From contig NZ_KB235922.1 in NCBI RefSeq assembly GCF_000332195.1, positions 1,671,902 to 1,735,901 on the forward strand: a DNA stretch of 64,000 bases, given 5' to 3'. Source of the DNA: Pleurocapsa sp. PCC 7319. Lineage in GTDB: Bacteria; Cyanobacteriota; Cyanobacteriia; Cyanobacteriales; Xenococcaceae. The number at the start of each line of letters is the position of its first letter. The stretch's first letter is position 1. The translations under genes were made by a program, and so were the position numbers. A model generated the notes under the pieces. It searched no databases and was not told the origin of the DNA. It worked only from the letters and a program-made list of their open reading frames with translations. Of this stretch, positions 54,167 to 63,475 are shown one piece after another.

Positions 54167-54958
54167 ATGACTGTAGGTAGAATTATTACTCTGCTAACAG
54201 ATTTTGGCGATCGCGATGTTTATGTAGGAGTAATGAAAGGGGCGATCGCCACAATTAATCCAGAATTAAAAGTTATCGATCTCACCCATCAAATTCCACC
54301 GCAGAATATAATGGCAGCAAGATTTGCCTTATTAAATGCCTACCCTTATTTTCCTCCACAGACGGTTCATGTAGCTGTCGTCGATCCAGGAGTTGGTTCC
54401 AACAGAAGAGGTGTGGCAGTAAAGTTACCTAATGGATATCTGGTTTGTCCTGATAATGGTTTGTGTAGTGGTATCTTGGAATTTAATTTAGCAATTGTAG
54501 CGGTGGAATTAACTAATCCTAAGTATTGGCGAGTATCAGATCCTAGTAATACTTTTCATGGCAGAGATATTTTTGCAACCGTTGGCGCACATTTGGCTAG
54601 CGGCGTACCTCTAGAAGAAATAGGTCAACCAATAGAAGTCTCTAGTTTAGTTAAACTTGATATACCAACTATAGAAATCAATCGTCATCATATTAAGGGT
54701 TATATTCAATATATCGATCATTTTGGCAACTTGATTACCAATATTTCTGGTAATTTGGTTCAAGGTAGATCTTGGAGAGTACTCACCAATGCGATTACGA
54801 TTAATCCAGGTAAGACATACAGCGATGTTGCCATTAGCGATAATATCAGCCTAGTTGGAAGTCATGGCTGGGTGGAAATTGCTGTAAACGGTGGCAATGC
54901 CCAAAAAAAATTGCAACTTACTTGGAAAGATGAAATTCAAATCCAAATCGACCCTTAG
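54167..54958 (+). CDS. SAM hydrolase / hydroxide adenosyltransferase (DUF62)
   Basis: 263 residues. Motifs: LLTDFGDRDVYVGVMKG at the start, VDPGVGSNRRGVAV, and TFHGRDIFATVGAHLASG, which carry the Asp-Arg-His triad of the fluorinase/chlorinase-like superfamily that uses water, giving adenosine and methionine from SAM. The C-terminal half has YIDHFGNLITNI, the usual second domain. Physiological role is unclear; it may recycle or destroy SAM. ATG at 54167. Convergent with the DUF2358 gene. Confidence 0.92.
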   Translation: MTVGRIITLLTDFGDRDVYVGVMKGAIATINPELKVIDLTHQIPPQNIMAARFALLNAYPYFPPQTVHVAVVDPGVGSNRRGVAVKLPNGYLVCPDNGLCSGILEFNLAIVAVELTNPKYWRVSDPSNTFHGRDIFATVGAHLASGVPLEEIGQPIEVSSLVKLDIPTIEINRHHIKGYIQYIDHFGNLITNISGNLVQGRSWRVLTNAITINPGKTYSDVAISDNISLVGSHGWVEIAVNGGNAQKKLQLTWKDEIQIQIDP

Positions 54959-54968
54959 ATATGATATT

Positions 54969-55403
54969 TCATTTATCACCTCGGCGAAAAAACTGCTGGA
55001 GAATTTCCTTTGGTTGTCGATCCCAGGTATCAATATGTTCATAGATTAATCCTTCTGGAGTCAGCTTGTAAGTAGAATAGCCGTTAAAAAAGATACAAGC
55101 TTTCCAGGGGACTCGCAAAGTACCACGCACAGTCCAATTAGCGAGAATCGTATCGTCTGCTGTTTGCTTAACATCGTGCAAGTCAAAATAAAGTGAAGTA
55201 AAAAAGAGCTGACCGTGAAATCTTAATGTCCAGAAGATAATACGGTAGTTGAACTTGCCTTTGAAGGTGTTGACCGGATCTCGAAAATAGATATCTTTGG
55301 TATAAATATCATAGGAAAGATCGGTTTCAAATAGACTTGGTAGTTCGTTCTTGAGAGTTTCAATGGCAGTTTTGACCTGCAAAATATAGGCAGAATCGCT
55401 CAA
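54969..55403 (-). CDS. DUF2358 protein
   Basis: 144 residues. The pattern LKNELPSLFETDLSYDIYT, then FRDPVNTFKGKFNYRIIFW, and a conserved IDTWDRQPKEILQQFF end is DUF2358 (an NTF2-like, cyanobacteria and plastid family). Function is unknown. The gene ends 10 bases after the end of the convergent SAM hydrolase gene, so their tails are very close. ATG at 55403. Confidence 0.88.
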   Translation of the reverse strand: MSDSAYILQVKTAIETLKNELPSLFETDLSYDIYTKDIYFRDPVNTFKGKFNYRIIFWTLRFHGQLFFTSLYFDLHDVKQTADDTILANWTVRGTLRVPWKACIFFNGYSTYKLTPEGLIYEHIDTWDRQPKEILQQFFRRGDK

Positions 55404-55453
55404 CTTTTCCTCCTTATTCGGTATTTTCTCTTCTGTCTCAGTTAATAATCCTA

Positions 55454-55993
55454 CTATTCCACCAGCTTATCTAACTCGGTCAGAATAGTGTCTGATTCGG
55501 CATTGCCGTCAATAAATGAAAATAGGTGTCGGAAAGTGATGCAACCTTCTCGATTAATCACAAATTGAGCTGGTAGAGGTGCACCGAGAGCCTGTCCCAC
55601 TCCATAGAGGCGAAAGATCTTGCAATCTGGATCGTATAGAAAAGGATAAGGCAAGCTAAGCTGGTCGACAATCTGCTGACTTTGGACGGGGTCGGTACTA
55701 GTAATCATAAGTAATTCAGCCCCTTTGTCCTTGAGTTCTTGATAGCGTTCCTTCAAGTCTTGGATGTGAGGATAGCAATAAGGACAAAATAGTTTTTCGG
55801 TGAAGATACGAGTAAATGCTAGTATTACCGGTTGTTTTCCTAGATAGTCTGAAAGCTGTACCCGAGCGTCATTCCCGATAATAGGCAAACTAAAGTCTGG
55901 TGCGATAGAGCCTACTGCTGGCACTTGCCCTGGAGGTAGGGGGATAAAATTAGAAGCGAAACGACGGTTAAACAGTCCTGTATTTCCAGTCAC
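55454..55993 (-). CDS. Peroxiredoxin-like (AhpC/TSA) protein
   Basis: 179 residues. The thioredoxin fold starts with GSIAPDFSLPIIGNDARVQL, followed by the redox site CPYC in FCPYCYPHIQDLK rather than the usual PxxxTxxC. Later FVINREGCITFRHLF fits the family. It may reduce peroxides with two Cys, but the CPYC site looks like the Prx-like/DUF899-style group, so specific activity is open. Start is GTG at 55993. It lies 50 bases upstream of the DUF2358 gene on the same strand and may be co-transcribed. Confidence 0.8.
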   Translation of the reverse strand: MTGNTGLFNRRFASNFIPLPPGQVPAVGSIAPDFSLPIIGNDARVQLSDYLGKQPVILAFTRIFTEKLFCPYCYPHIQDLKERYQELKDKGAELLMITSTDPVQSQQIVDQLSLPYPFLYDPDCKIFRLYGVGQALGAPLPAQFVINREGCITFRHLFSFIDGNAESDTILTELDKLVE

Positions 55994-56219
55994 AGCAAAA
56001 AGTTAATTATTAATTATTCATTCTATATTCCTAATCTTACTTAACTTCAAAGCAATTCTCATTGACCAACAGTCTTAGATTCGTGTATCTTTTTCTGCTA
56101 CTGACACAAAAATCGAGAATACTCTCGACTTATTAATCATCTCTTCAGCTATCCATAGAAAATAACTTAGTCGATAAATCTTATTATCTCGAAGAATTTG
56201 ATTTAAGGAATAAACAATT

Positions 56220-56921
56220 TTAACTACTAACTAAAGCCGTATCCCTTGCCAATCGACCATCTTCCATATGTACAATGCGATCGGCTATATCGAGAATGCG
56301 GTTATCATGAGTGACCAAAAGAATCGTGCACCCCTGTTCTTTAGCTAATTGTTGCATAATCTCAACAATATTACGACCAGATTTACTGTCTAGTGCGGCG
56401 GTAGGTTCGTCGGCTAATACCAATTGTGGTTGACTGACTAAAGCACGGGCGATCGCAACTCGTTGTTGCTGTCCCCCAGAAAGGCTGTTGGGATAGAAAT
56501 TGACTCGATTTCCTAACCCAACTGCTTCTAAGATATCTGAAGTCATGGTATTACGTTCTTCAAAAGAAATACCTTGATGCAATCTTAAAGACATGCGTAC
56601 ATTTTGTTCTACTGTCAAACAAGAGAGTAAGTTATGAGATTGAAAGATAAAACCGATCTGGTTGCGAACTCTGACTAATTCATTTTTGCTCGCACCATAC
56701 AGCTCTTGTCCTAAGATTTTCACGCTGCCTGACTGTACAGAGCGCAAACCACCGATGAGAGTCAAGAGAGTAGTTTTGCCGCTACCGGATGGACCAGTCA
56801 TAATGACAATCTCGCCAGCAAAGATATCCAAATCTACATCAAATAGTACGAATTTACGCAGTTCACCTTTGCCAAAAGCATGATTGAGATTCTGAATAGC
56901 TACGACACGGTTAGAAAGCAT
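56220..56921 (-). CDS. DevA-family ABC exporter ATPase
   Basis: 233 residues. Walker A is GPSGSGKTTLLTLIGG, Q-loop FQSHNLL, signature LSGGQQQRVAIARAL, Walker B QLVLADEPTAALD, and the H-loop in TILLVTHDNRI. The overall sequence (HAFGKGELRKFVLFDVDLDI) is that of the DevA group, the ATPase of DevBCA glycolipid/exporter complexes. The permease (DevC) and adaptor (DevB) are not beside it, so it is an orphan in this window. ATG at 56921. The downstream 200 bases are empty. Confidence 0.9.
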   Translation of the reverse strand: MLSNRVVAIQNLNHAFGKGELRKFVLFDVDLDIFAGEIVIMTGPSGSGKTTLLTLIGGLRSVQSGSVKILGQELYGASKNELVRVRNQIGFIFQSHNLLSCLTVEQNVRMSLRLHQGISFEERNTMTSDILEAVGLGNRVNFYPNSLSGGQQQRVAIARALVSQPQLVLADEPTAALDSKSGRNIVEIMQQLAKEQGCTILLVTHDNRILDIADRIVHMEDGRLARDTALVSS

Positions 56922-57384
56922 AATTAGTAGTTAGTAGTTTTAGTTAGTGGATAATAGGTTGCTGCTTTCTGGTTTCTTTTTGCTTGGTGCTTCTGATTAC
57001 TGGTTATCGTTTTATTCCTAAACTTATTTATTTTCAATTTAATTTTGGATAAAGAACTTGAAGAATCTGTGAGGGTGAAGTTCGATGAGTATAAAATTCA
57101 TAATTTCGAGGTTGTAGCCGAGTGGATGTAAGATATCTGCAATATTATCTACATCGTTTAAAAAATAGCCACCGCTTAATATTAGTTAGATGTCTGCGAT
57201 GGCTTAAATTCAGGATTAATTATTTTCTTTAGCTGCATTTGGAAAAAATAAGGAACAATTGTTCGTTTGCTCAAGAAATATTCTCGCTAAAATATTTTTT
57301 AAAGCTGAAATTAAAAAGGGTGTAGCTCTATTGAGCGAAAAGTTGGGCTACTTGACAAGGTTGAGATGGCAGTTCCCAGTCCCA
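56922..57384. other. Intergenic stretch with a minus-strand hairpin
   Basis: About 460 bases without a gene. It includes a hairpin described separately (57155-57204). The rest is AT-rich. A GCCGAGTGG phrase at 57118-57126 recalls a tRNA D-arm but lacks the other parts. Confidence 0.5.
57155..57204 (-). terminator. Possible minus-strand terminator
   Basis: On the minus strand, AGCCATCGC (57196-57204) pairs with GCGGTGGCT (57067-like arm at 57167-57175) with one wobble, and ATTTTTTAAA follows. It lies downstream of the truncated membrane-synthase remnant and may be the original end of that gene region. Confidence 0.45.
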
Positions 57385-57627
57385 CTATCGGTAGGCGTTT
57401 GAAGCTGAGGAGCTTCTTTTCGGCATACCGTGAGGTGTGGTTTCGCTGTTATTCTTGCTGTTCATGAAATGTATAGAACTAGAACATAGACCCAACATTC
57501 GCTGCCAAGCGACTTGATAAAGCAGTGCTGTGAAACCTGAAATAAAAAACAGCGTAAACAACACTGTAATTGCCCACGGACTTATAATGGCTACAGAAAT
57601 AGCCATCTTGCTTTGCGTCTTCGGCAT
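57385..57627 (-). pseudogene. Truncated N-terminus of a spermidine-synthase-like membrane protein
   Basis: 80 residues at most. After a short start, AITVLFTLFFISGFTALLYQ VAWQRMLGL matches the first membrane segment of the fused MFS/spermidine synthase family, which is normally several hundred residues long. After LCSSS the sequence turns into an unrelated tail (HGMPKRSSSASNAYR) rich in Ser and ends. The real homology spans only about 57480-57590. The rest of the gene is gone, so this is a remnant, not a functional gene. Confidence 0.7.
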
Positions 57628-57681
57628 ATTTGAAGATCTTAAAAAGTTAATTGCTAATTATTCTGATTAAAAATTACCAGA

Positions 57682-58119
57682 TTAACTTTTAGCCTTCTTC
57701 TTCTTTTCGATATATTCTCGCCAGTAGATAATCTTGCCATCGTTTTGCAATTCAAAAATTATTGCATCTTCTGCTTGAGATTGCTGACCAGTTTTTTTAT
57801 GGCGATCGCTCCAATCCCACTCCACTGCACCTTGATGGTCTTCAACAATTATGCGTTTAATCTTGACTTTGGTGTCAGTAAATTGTTGAAAATAATCTTC
57901 TGCTGCTTTTCTGATGGCATCTACACCGTTAAAAGTAAAACCTCCAGCCACAAAAATAGCATCGGGGGCAAAATCTCTCACTAGACTAGATATATCCTGG
58001 GTTTCCCAAGCGGTAGCTTGCCTTTCAACCATCGCTTGAATAGCTGATTCTGAATTCATTGGTGCGGAAAAAACTAAAAAAATCGATAGGGAAACAATAA
58101 AAGCTAAAACTTGATTCAT
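57682..58119 (-). CDS. Secreted SnoaL/DUF4440-like protein
   Basis: 145 residues from the ATG at 58119 (MNQVLAFIVSLSIFLVFSAP), which forms a signal peptide; a GTG at 58155 adds 12 residues and is less likely. The mature part (MVERQATAWETQDISSLVRD, FNGVDAIRKAAEDYFQQFTD, WSDRHKKTGQQSQAEDAIIF) is an NTF2-like domain of the DUF4440/SnoaL type. Role unknown; likely periplasmic. It is divergent from the GAF-kinase gene with about 150 bases between. Confidence 0.78.
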   Translation of the reverse strand: MNQVLAFIVSLSIFLVFSAPMNSESAIQAMVERQATAWETQDISSLVRDFAPDAIFVAGGFTFNGVDAIRKAAEDYFQQFTDTKVKIKRIIVEDHQGAVEWDWSDRHKKTGQQSQAEDAIIFELQNDGKIIYWREYIEKKKKAKS

Positions 58120-58270
58120 AAGACTAAAAAAGTTGACATATTTGTGGAAAGTCACAGATTATCGAGGGGAGCTAAAACTAATTTTATATCTTCAGTCAGA
58201 TTGCTGAAATACTATTTGAATGGTAGATATGAGGCATAACTCGCTAGCAACAATTGCTTGAAAGATTCAA

Positions 58271-61200
58271 ATGCCACTAGAGAATAGAAATAGCTCTTTA
58301 AATAGCGATCGCACAGACAACCAAAGAGGAGTTATTTCTGATTCGGAGCAATGTATTTCTTTATTAGAAGCGACTACGAATTTAGCTAGTGCATTACTCA
58401 GTGACGAAGATTTAGATCGAGGTGTTAATCGAGCCTTAGAAATACTAGGAATAAGTACCGAAGCAGATCGTTTAAATTTACTGCAACATCATGATAGTCC
58501 CAAGGAACAAGTATTAGGTCATGTAATTGCTCAATACGAATGGCTCTCTCCCTATGCCAATTCTCAGCTTAATCATCCTAAATTACAGCGTATTCCTTAC
58601 GATGGAATTGAAGATTGCTATCAGCTATTTATTGAGGGTAAACATTGGGGCGGTTTGCTCGATACTATGGCTGAACCTTTTCGTAGTGGACAATTAGAGC
58701 TTGGAGTCAAAGCTACCTATGGCATCCCAATTATGATTAAAGGTCAATATTGGGGCGTAATTGGCTTGGATTTTTGTAGAACAGCAAGATTTTTAGCCAA
58801 TACTGAAATAGCTGTGCTGAAAACTGCTGCTACTTGTATTGGCAGTGCTATTGAACGCGATCGCATTTGTCGAGAACAGGAAAGAATCAAATGTGTAGCC
58901 CTGTTAGAAAAAGAGAGGGCAATAGAATTAGAAAAACGAGATCGTATTCTTGCTATTACAACTAATGCGGCACAGGCTTTATTAAATAACCAAGACTTAG
59001 AACAAGGGATCTCGCTGGCATTACAAATTATTGGAGAAGGCATTGATACAGATCGAGTTGTAGTTATGGAACACTGCAACCAGTCTGATGCTGAAGCTTT
59101 AGGTCATCTAAAAGTGCTATTTGAGTGGCATTCACCCCACGCGATATCTCAACTACATCATCCTAATCTTCAGCAGGTTAGCTATGAAGGAATAGAAGAC
59201 TGGTACGAACAATTAAGTCAAGGAAAAGCGATGGGCGGAATAGTTGATGAGTTTCCCGAACCAGTACGCAGCGGGCAAATGGAAATTGGCGTTAAATCTA
59301 CCTACGCTATTCCGATCGCCATTGATGACCAATACTGGGGCATCGTGGCTTTTGATGACTGTCGAGAAGCCAAACAACGTAGCGAGACAGAAATATCGAT
59401 CTTGAAAACTACTGCTGTCTGTATTGGTGGTGCAATCGAGAAAAACCGCGTTCGCAAACAGCAAGATCAAGCCAAACGTCAAGCATTATTAGAACAACAA
59501 AATGCGAAACAATTAACAGAACACAATCTAATACTAGAAAAACGCGATCGCATTTTAGCAGCTACAGCCGAAGCTTCTAATGTATTGTTGACAGGAGATA
59601 ATCTTGATAAAGCAGTAAATAAAGCATTAAAGATTATTGGTAAAGCTGCCGATACAGACCGCGCTGCGGTTGCCGAACATTTTGAGAATTTATCTAATCA
59701 AACTCTTGGTCATCTCAAATTACTCTACGAATGGCATACATCACACACTCCTCCACAATTGACCCATAATGAACTCAGTCAAATACCTTGGGAAGAAGCT
59801 GAAGAAATTTATTCTGTGGTTTCACAGGGTCAAACTCATTCTGGTGTCATTAATGAAATGAATGAACCGTTTCGTTCCAAACAAAAGAAAATTAATGTAA
59901 AGTCAACCTATACAGTTCCTATTATGGTGAATGGAAGGTTCTGGGGGATTGCAGCCTTTGATGACTGTCGCGAAGAAACACGCCGTAGTGAAGCGGAAAT
60001 CAGTATTTTGAAAACTGCCGCTGCTTGTCTTGGAGGAGCAATTGAACAGGAACGTACTCGTCTCGCCAAGGAACAAGCAGAACGCAATATTTTACAAGAG
60101 CGAGAAAAAGTTGTCCAAGAGAGAGCTATTCAGCTAGCAGAACACAATCAGGTACTAGAAAAACGCGATCGCCTTTTAGCAGCCACTGCTAAAGCTTCTA
60201 ATGTATTGTTGACAGGAGGAAATTTTGATGAATCAGTCAATAAAGCCTTGCAGATTATTGGCGAAAGCTTAGATACAGATCGGGTTACAGTTATTGAAAA
60301 TTGGCATAATCCATCACAACCATCGATTCCCCATTGGAGATTACTTTACGAATGGAATTCCCCTCAGACACTATCACAAATTTCCTATCCAGAGGTAACT
60401 CAAGGAAGTTATGAAGGAATAGAAAAGTGGTACGAGCTTCAAAGTAGGGGAGAAAGTATTAGCTGTAGATTGGCTGAAATTCCTGAACCGTTTCGTAGTG
60501 GACAAGAAAAAGTGGGGGTCAAGGTACTTCATGCTGTTCCTATTTTTATCGAAGGCAAATATTGGGGATTAGCAGGCTTTGATGACTGCCGCCAAGAAAC
60601 ACTCCGTAGTGAAGCTGAACTAAGTATTCTGAAAACTGCTGCTGCCTGTATTGGAGGCGCAATTCAACAGAACCGTATCCGTCGCGCTAAAGAAGAAGCA
60701 GAACGCAATATTTTATTAGAAAGAGAACAAGTAGCTATTGAAAAGGCAGCACAGCTAGAAGCAAGTAATCAGATCTTATCTCTACGAGATAGATGGTTAG
60801 AAGCAACGGCAAATGCTGCCAATAAGCTACTAGAAATCACCGATCTCGATCAGGGAATTAACGCTGCACTAAAGGTTTTAGGAGAAAGTTTGGATTGCGA
60901 TCGCGTGACAGTAGTGCAGTATTTTGAAGATGCTAACGGATTTGTCCGTTTAATCTACGAATGGGATTCTCCTTATGCTAGCTCTCAAATATCTCATCCC
61001 GAACTAAACAAAATCTCTGCCAAAGGGATTGAAGATTGGTTGGTTAAACTCAAAGCTGGTGAATGGATTGGTGGCACAATAGACGAACTAAAAGAACCAT
61101 TTCGTAGCAGTCAACTAAAACTAGATGTAAAAGCCACTTATTCTATACCAGTTTTTGTCAATAATCATTATTGGGGAGCAATTTGTATTGATTTTTGTCG

Positions 61201-61918
61201 CGAATTAAGACATTTGACTACTCCCGAAATTGCCGTATTTCAAACTGCTGCCAGTTGTATTGGTAGTGCTATTTATCGCCAACAGATTCAGCAGGATAAA
61301 GAACTAGCAGAACTAGCCATACTCGATGAACGCAATCGCATGGCAAGAGAAATTCACGATACATTAGCTCAAGCTTTTACTGGTATTTCCCTTCAGCTAG
61401 AAGCTGCCAAAAATATTTTAATTACTCAACCTGAAACTGCTCAAGAGCGGCTATTACAAGCCAAAAATCTAGCTAAAGAAGGTCTTACTGAAGCTCGCCG
61501 TTCAGTTCGCGCCCTTCGACCAGAAGCTTTGGAGTCAGGTAAATTAACGATCGCTTTGCATCAACTTGTTGATAGTATGACTTCTGGTACGGGTACTAAG
61601 GCAAAAGTCATCATTGAAGGCGACTCCCAATTGACTTCTGAAATAGAGGTCGATTTGTTTCGTATTGCCCAAGAAGCCGTAACTAATACTCTACGTCATG
61701 CTCAAGCTACCGAACTTATAGTTCGTTTAATTTGTAAAACCGATTCAGTTTATCTCCAAATTAAAGATAATGGTATTGGTTTTGAGGCTCAACAACTATT
61801 AAATAGTAGTTTTGGTTTGATTGGAATTCAAGAAAGATGCGATCGCCTTGGCGGCAATTTGGTTATTACTAGCGCAGTTGGACAGGGAACAGAAATTGTA
61901 GTTACTGTTGCAGTTTAA
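58271..61918 (+). CDS. Sensor histidine kinase with five tandem GAF domains
   Basis: 1215 residues, soluble. Five GAF-type units at about 30-215, 222-415, 424-620, 630-830 and 838-1010 share internal phrases (GIEDWY, EPFRSGQ, GVK-TY-IPI, YWG, DDCR or DFCR). Linkers between them are coiled-coil. The kinase core is HisKA_3 type: EIHDTLAQAFTGISLQLEAA with phospho-acceptor His near residue 1029. The ATPase domain (about 1125-1213) has EAVTNTLRHA, DNGIGF and FGLIGIQERC motifs. It is a NarL-type (LuxR-partner) kinase. No chromophore Cys of the phytochrome type is evident. No response regulator lies next to it. ATG at 58271. Confidence 0.92.
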   Translation: MPLENRNSSLNSDRTDNQRGVISDSEQCISLLEATTNLASALLSDEDLDRGVNRALEILGISTEADRLNLLQHHDSPKEQVLGHVIAQYEWLSPYANSQLNHPKLQRIPYDGIEDCYQLFIEGKHWGGLLDTMAEPFRSGQLELGVKATYGIPIMIKGQYWGVIGLDFCRTARFLANTEIAVLKTAATCIGSAIERDRICREQERIKCVALLEKERAIELEKRDRILAITTNAAQALLNNQDLEQGISLALQIIGEGIDTDRVVVMEHCNQSDAEALGHLKVLFEWHSPHAISQLHHPNLQQVSYEGIEDWYEQLSQGKAMGGIVDEFPEPVRSGQMEIGVKSTYAIPIAIDDQYWGIVAFDDCREAKQRSETEISILKTTAVCIGGAIEKNRVRKQQDQAKRQALLEQQNAKQLTEHNLILEKRDRILAATAEASNVLLTGDNLDKAVNKALKIIGKAADTDRAAVAEHFENLSNQTLGHLKLLYEWHTSHTPPQLTHNELSQIPWEEAEEIYSVVSQGQTHSGVINEMNEPFRSKQKKINVKSTYTVPIMVNGRFWGIAAFDDCREETRRSEAEISILKTAAACLGGAIEQERTRLAKEQAERNILQEREKVVQERAIQLAEHNQVLEKRDRLLAATAKASNVLLTGGNFDESVNKALQIIGESLDTDRVTVIENWHNPSQPSIPHWRLLYEWNSPQTLSQISYPEVTQGSYEGIEKWYELQSRGESISCRLAEIPEPFRSGQEKVGVKVLHAVPIFIEGKYWGLAGFDDCRQETLRSEAELSILKTAAACIGGAIQQNRIRRAKEEAERNILLEREQVAIEKAAQLEASNQILSLRDRWLEATANAANKLLEITDLDQGINAALKVLGESLDCDRVTVVQYFEDANGFVRLIYEWDSPYASSQISHPELNKISAKGIEDWLVKLKAGEWIGGTIDELKEPFRSSQLKLDVKATYSIPVFVNNHYWGAICIDFCRELRHLTTPEIAVFQTAASCIGSAIYRQQIQQDKELAELAILDERNRMAREIHDTLAQAFTGISLQLEAAKNILITQPETAQERLLQAKNLAKEGLTEARRSVRALRPEALESGKLTIALHQLVDSMTSGTGTKAKVIIEGDSQLTSEIEVDLFRIAQEAVTNTLRHAQATELIVRLICKTDSVYLQIKDNGIGFEAQQLLNSSFGLIGIQERCDRLGGNLVITSAVGQGTEIVVTVAV

Positions 61919-62115
61919 CATCTGTGAGCGGAAAGTCCCACGCTATAGTGCCAAGGATGTCCCTAAAGAGATACCGCTTCGCATATAGCACTTAGCGTTG
62001 GGACGGAGCTTATAAACGCCTGGGAAACCACAGGCGACAGCCCCTCATGAAAGCGAACTGAGCGGCGCAGTGGGACAGGTTTACCATTGCTAAGAGATAG
62101 TGGTAGAATAGTCAG

Positions 62116-63414
62116 ATGATTCTCAACTATCGCTATCGCATCTATCCTGATAATGAACAAGTTGAGCTACTCGATGAGTGGCTGGAAACTTGCCGTGTCA
62201 GCTATAACTATGCTCTCAGAGAACTAAAAGATTGGATAGCCAGTCGAAAATGTTCTCTCGATAGGTGTAGTTTAGAATCAGAATATATGATGGCTGCGGA
62301 TTATCCGTTCCCTAGCTACCACCAACAGCAAAACAACTTACCAAAAGCCAAGAAGAAATTTTCACGACTCCAAGCTGTACCGTCACAAGTATTGCAAACC
62401 AATATTAGACGATTGCATGATAGTTGGGATTCATTCCAAGCTAGAGGTTATGGCTTCCCACGCTTTAAGAAGTATGGACAAATGAAGTCAATGTTGTTTC
62501 CTCAGTTCAAAACCAACCCAGTGAGTGATTGGCAAATTCAACTACCTAAATTAGGAAAAGTACAAATCAACCTACATAGACCAATCCCTGAAGGTTTTGT
62601 TATCAAGCAAGTCAGAGTACTGAAAAAGGCAATAGGTTGGTTTGCAGTGGTAGCGATAGAATCAGATATTGAGCTTCCTAGTCCCGTACCTCATGGTCAC
62701 GCAATCGGTGTTGATGTCGGCTTGTTGTCCTACGTGGCAACAAGCGATGGATATATAGAGAAGCGACCCAAGTTTTTCAAGACAGCCTATCGTCGGCTGA
62801 AAGTGCTACAAAAGCGTCTGTCAAGAAAAAAGAAACGAGGGAAAAACTATGAAAAAGCTCAACTAAAAGTAGCTAAACAACATAACTATATAGCATTCAG
62901 GCGATCTGACTATCAGTTCAAACTTGCCCATAAACTGTGTGATATGGCAGATACAATCTACGTTGAAGATTGTGACTTTCGTATTATGGCGAAAGGGATG
63001 TTAGGTAAGCATACGATAGACGCTGGTTGGGGAAAATTGCGAGACATATTAGAATATGTAGCCCAGAAACGAGATGTCTTTGTCGGTCGGGTTGATCATC
63101 GTGGCACTAGCCAGGTTTGCCCTAATTGTCGCTCTGAAGTCAGAAAGGATCTAAGGGTTCGACTAAGTGAGTGTCATGAATGTAATTATGTTGTCAACAG
63201 GGATATTGCCTCTGGTCAGGAAATCTGTAACCGAGGTAGAGAAACGTATCGGGGGACTCCCGAAAAGCAAGAAATTGGCTCTCAAGTCGTACTGTCGGGC
63301 AACTTGGTTGTAGATAAGTGGCGCAACCTATCTTTGGATAGTAGGGGAGCAAGATCCATTAGCGATAATGGAAGCCCACACTGTAATAATTTTAGAGCGA
63401 AAGCGATAAAATAA
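62116..63414 (+). CDS. tnpB: RNA-guided endonuclease TnpB
   Basis: 432 residues, full length for the family. The catalytic RuvC triad is complete: Asp200 in GVDVG, Glu284 in IYVEDCDF and Asp363 in VNRDIASG. A zinc finger lies between (Cys at about 335, 338, 353 and 356). The N-terminus (RYRIYPDNEQVELLDEWL) and VSYNYALREL are typical. TnpB cuts DNA next to the element end, guided by an omega RNA from its 3' side. No TnpA is present, so mobility would need one in trans. Upstream and downstream hairpins fit the element ends. Confidence 0.93.
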   Translation: MILNYRYRIYPDNEQVELLDEWLETCRVSYNYALRELKDWIASRKCSLDRCSLESEYMMAADYPFPSYHQQQNNLPKAKKKFSRLQAVPSQVLQTNIRRLHDSWDSFQARGYGFPRFKKYGQMKSMLFPQFKTNPVSDWQIQLPKLGKVQINLHRPIPEGFVIKQVRVLKKAIGWFAVVAIESDIELPSPVPHGHAIGVDVGLLSYVATSDGYIEKRPKFFKTAYRRLKVLQKRLSRKKKRGKNYEKAQLKVAKQHNYIAFRRSDYQFKLAHKLCDMADTIYVEDCDFRIMAKGMLGKHTIDAGWGKLRDILEYVAQKRDVFVGRVDHRGTSQVCPNCRSEVRKDLRVRLSECHECNYVVNRDIASGQEICNRGRETYRGTPEKQEIGSQVVLSGNLVVDKWRNLSLDSRGARSISDNGSPHCNNFRAKAIK

Positions 63415-63475
63415 TTCAGTGTTGGGAGGATGTCACTACCAAACTCATTACTTACGAGTAAAGCGGCAGAGCCGC
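63270..63475 (+). ncRNA. Candidate omega RNA of the TnpB element
   Basis: In known TnpB elements, the omega RNA overlaps the 3' end of tnpB and the right end. Here the last 145 bases of the gene and the following 60 bases are G/C-richer and end in two stacked hairpins, TTACT-TACG-AGTAA (63448-63461) and GCGGC-AGA-GCCGC (63463-63475). The guide would be the bases just after them. This is inferred from position and structure. Confidence 0.35.

Larger units (their letters stand above)
61933..63475 (+). mobile_element. Solo-TnpB element of the IS200/IS605 group (IS1341 type)
   Basis: The element holds one gene, a TnpB, and no TnpA transposase. Candidate left-end structure: GTCCCACGCTATAGTGC at 61937-61953 and its near inverse GCACTTAGCGTTGGGAC at 61987-62003, plus the hairpin CGCCTG/CAGGCG at 62017-62036. 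Candidate right end: two stacked hairpins at 63448-63475. Exact boundaries are not certain. It is inserted just after the kinase gene. Confidence 0.65.

Noticed and set aside
57113-57150. GCCGAGTGG phrase like a tRNA D-arm
   Set aside because: No anticodon stem and no T-arm TTCGAAT-type sequence follow at tRNA distance.
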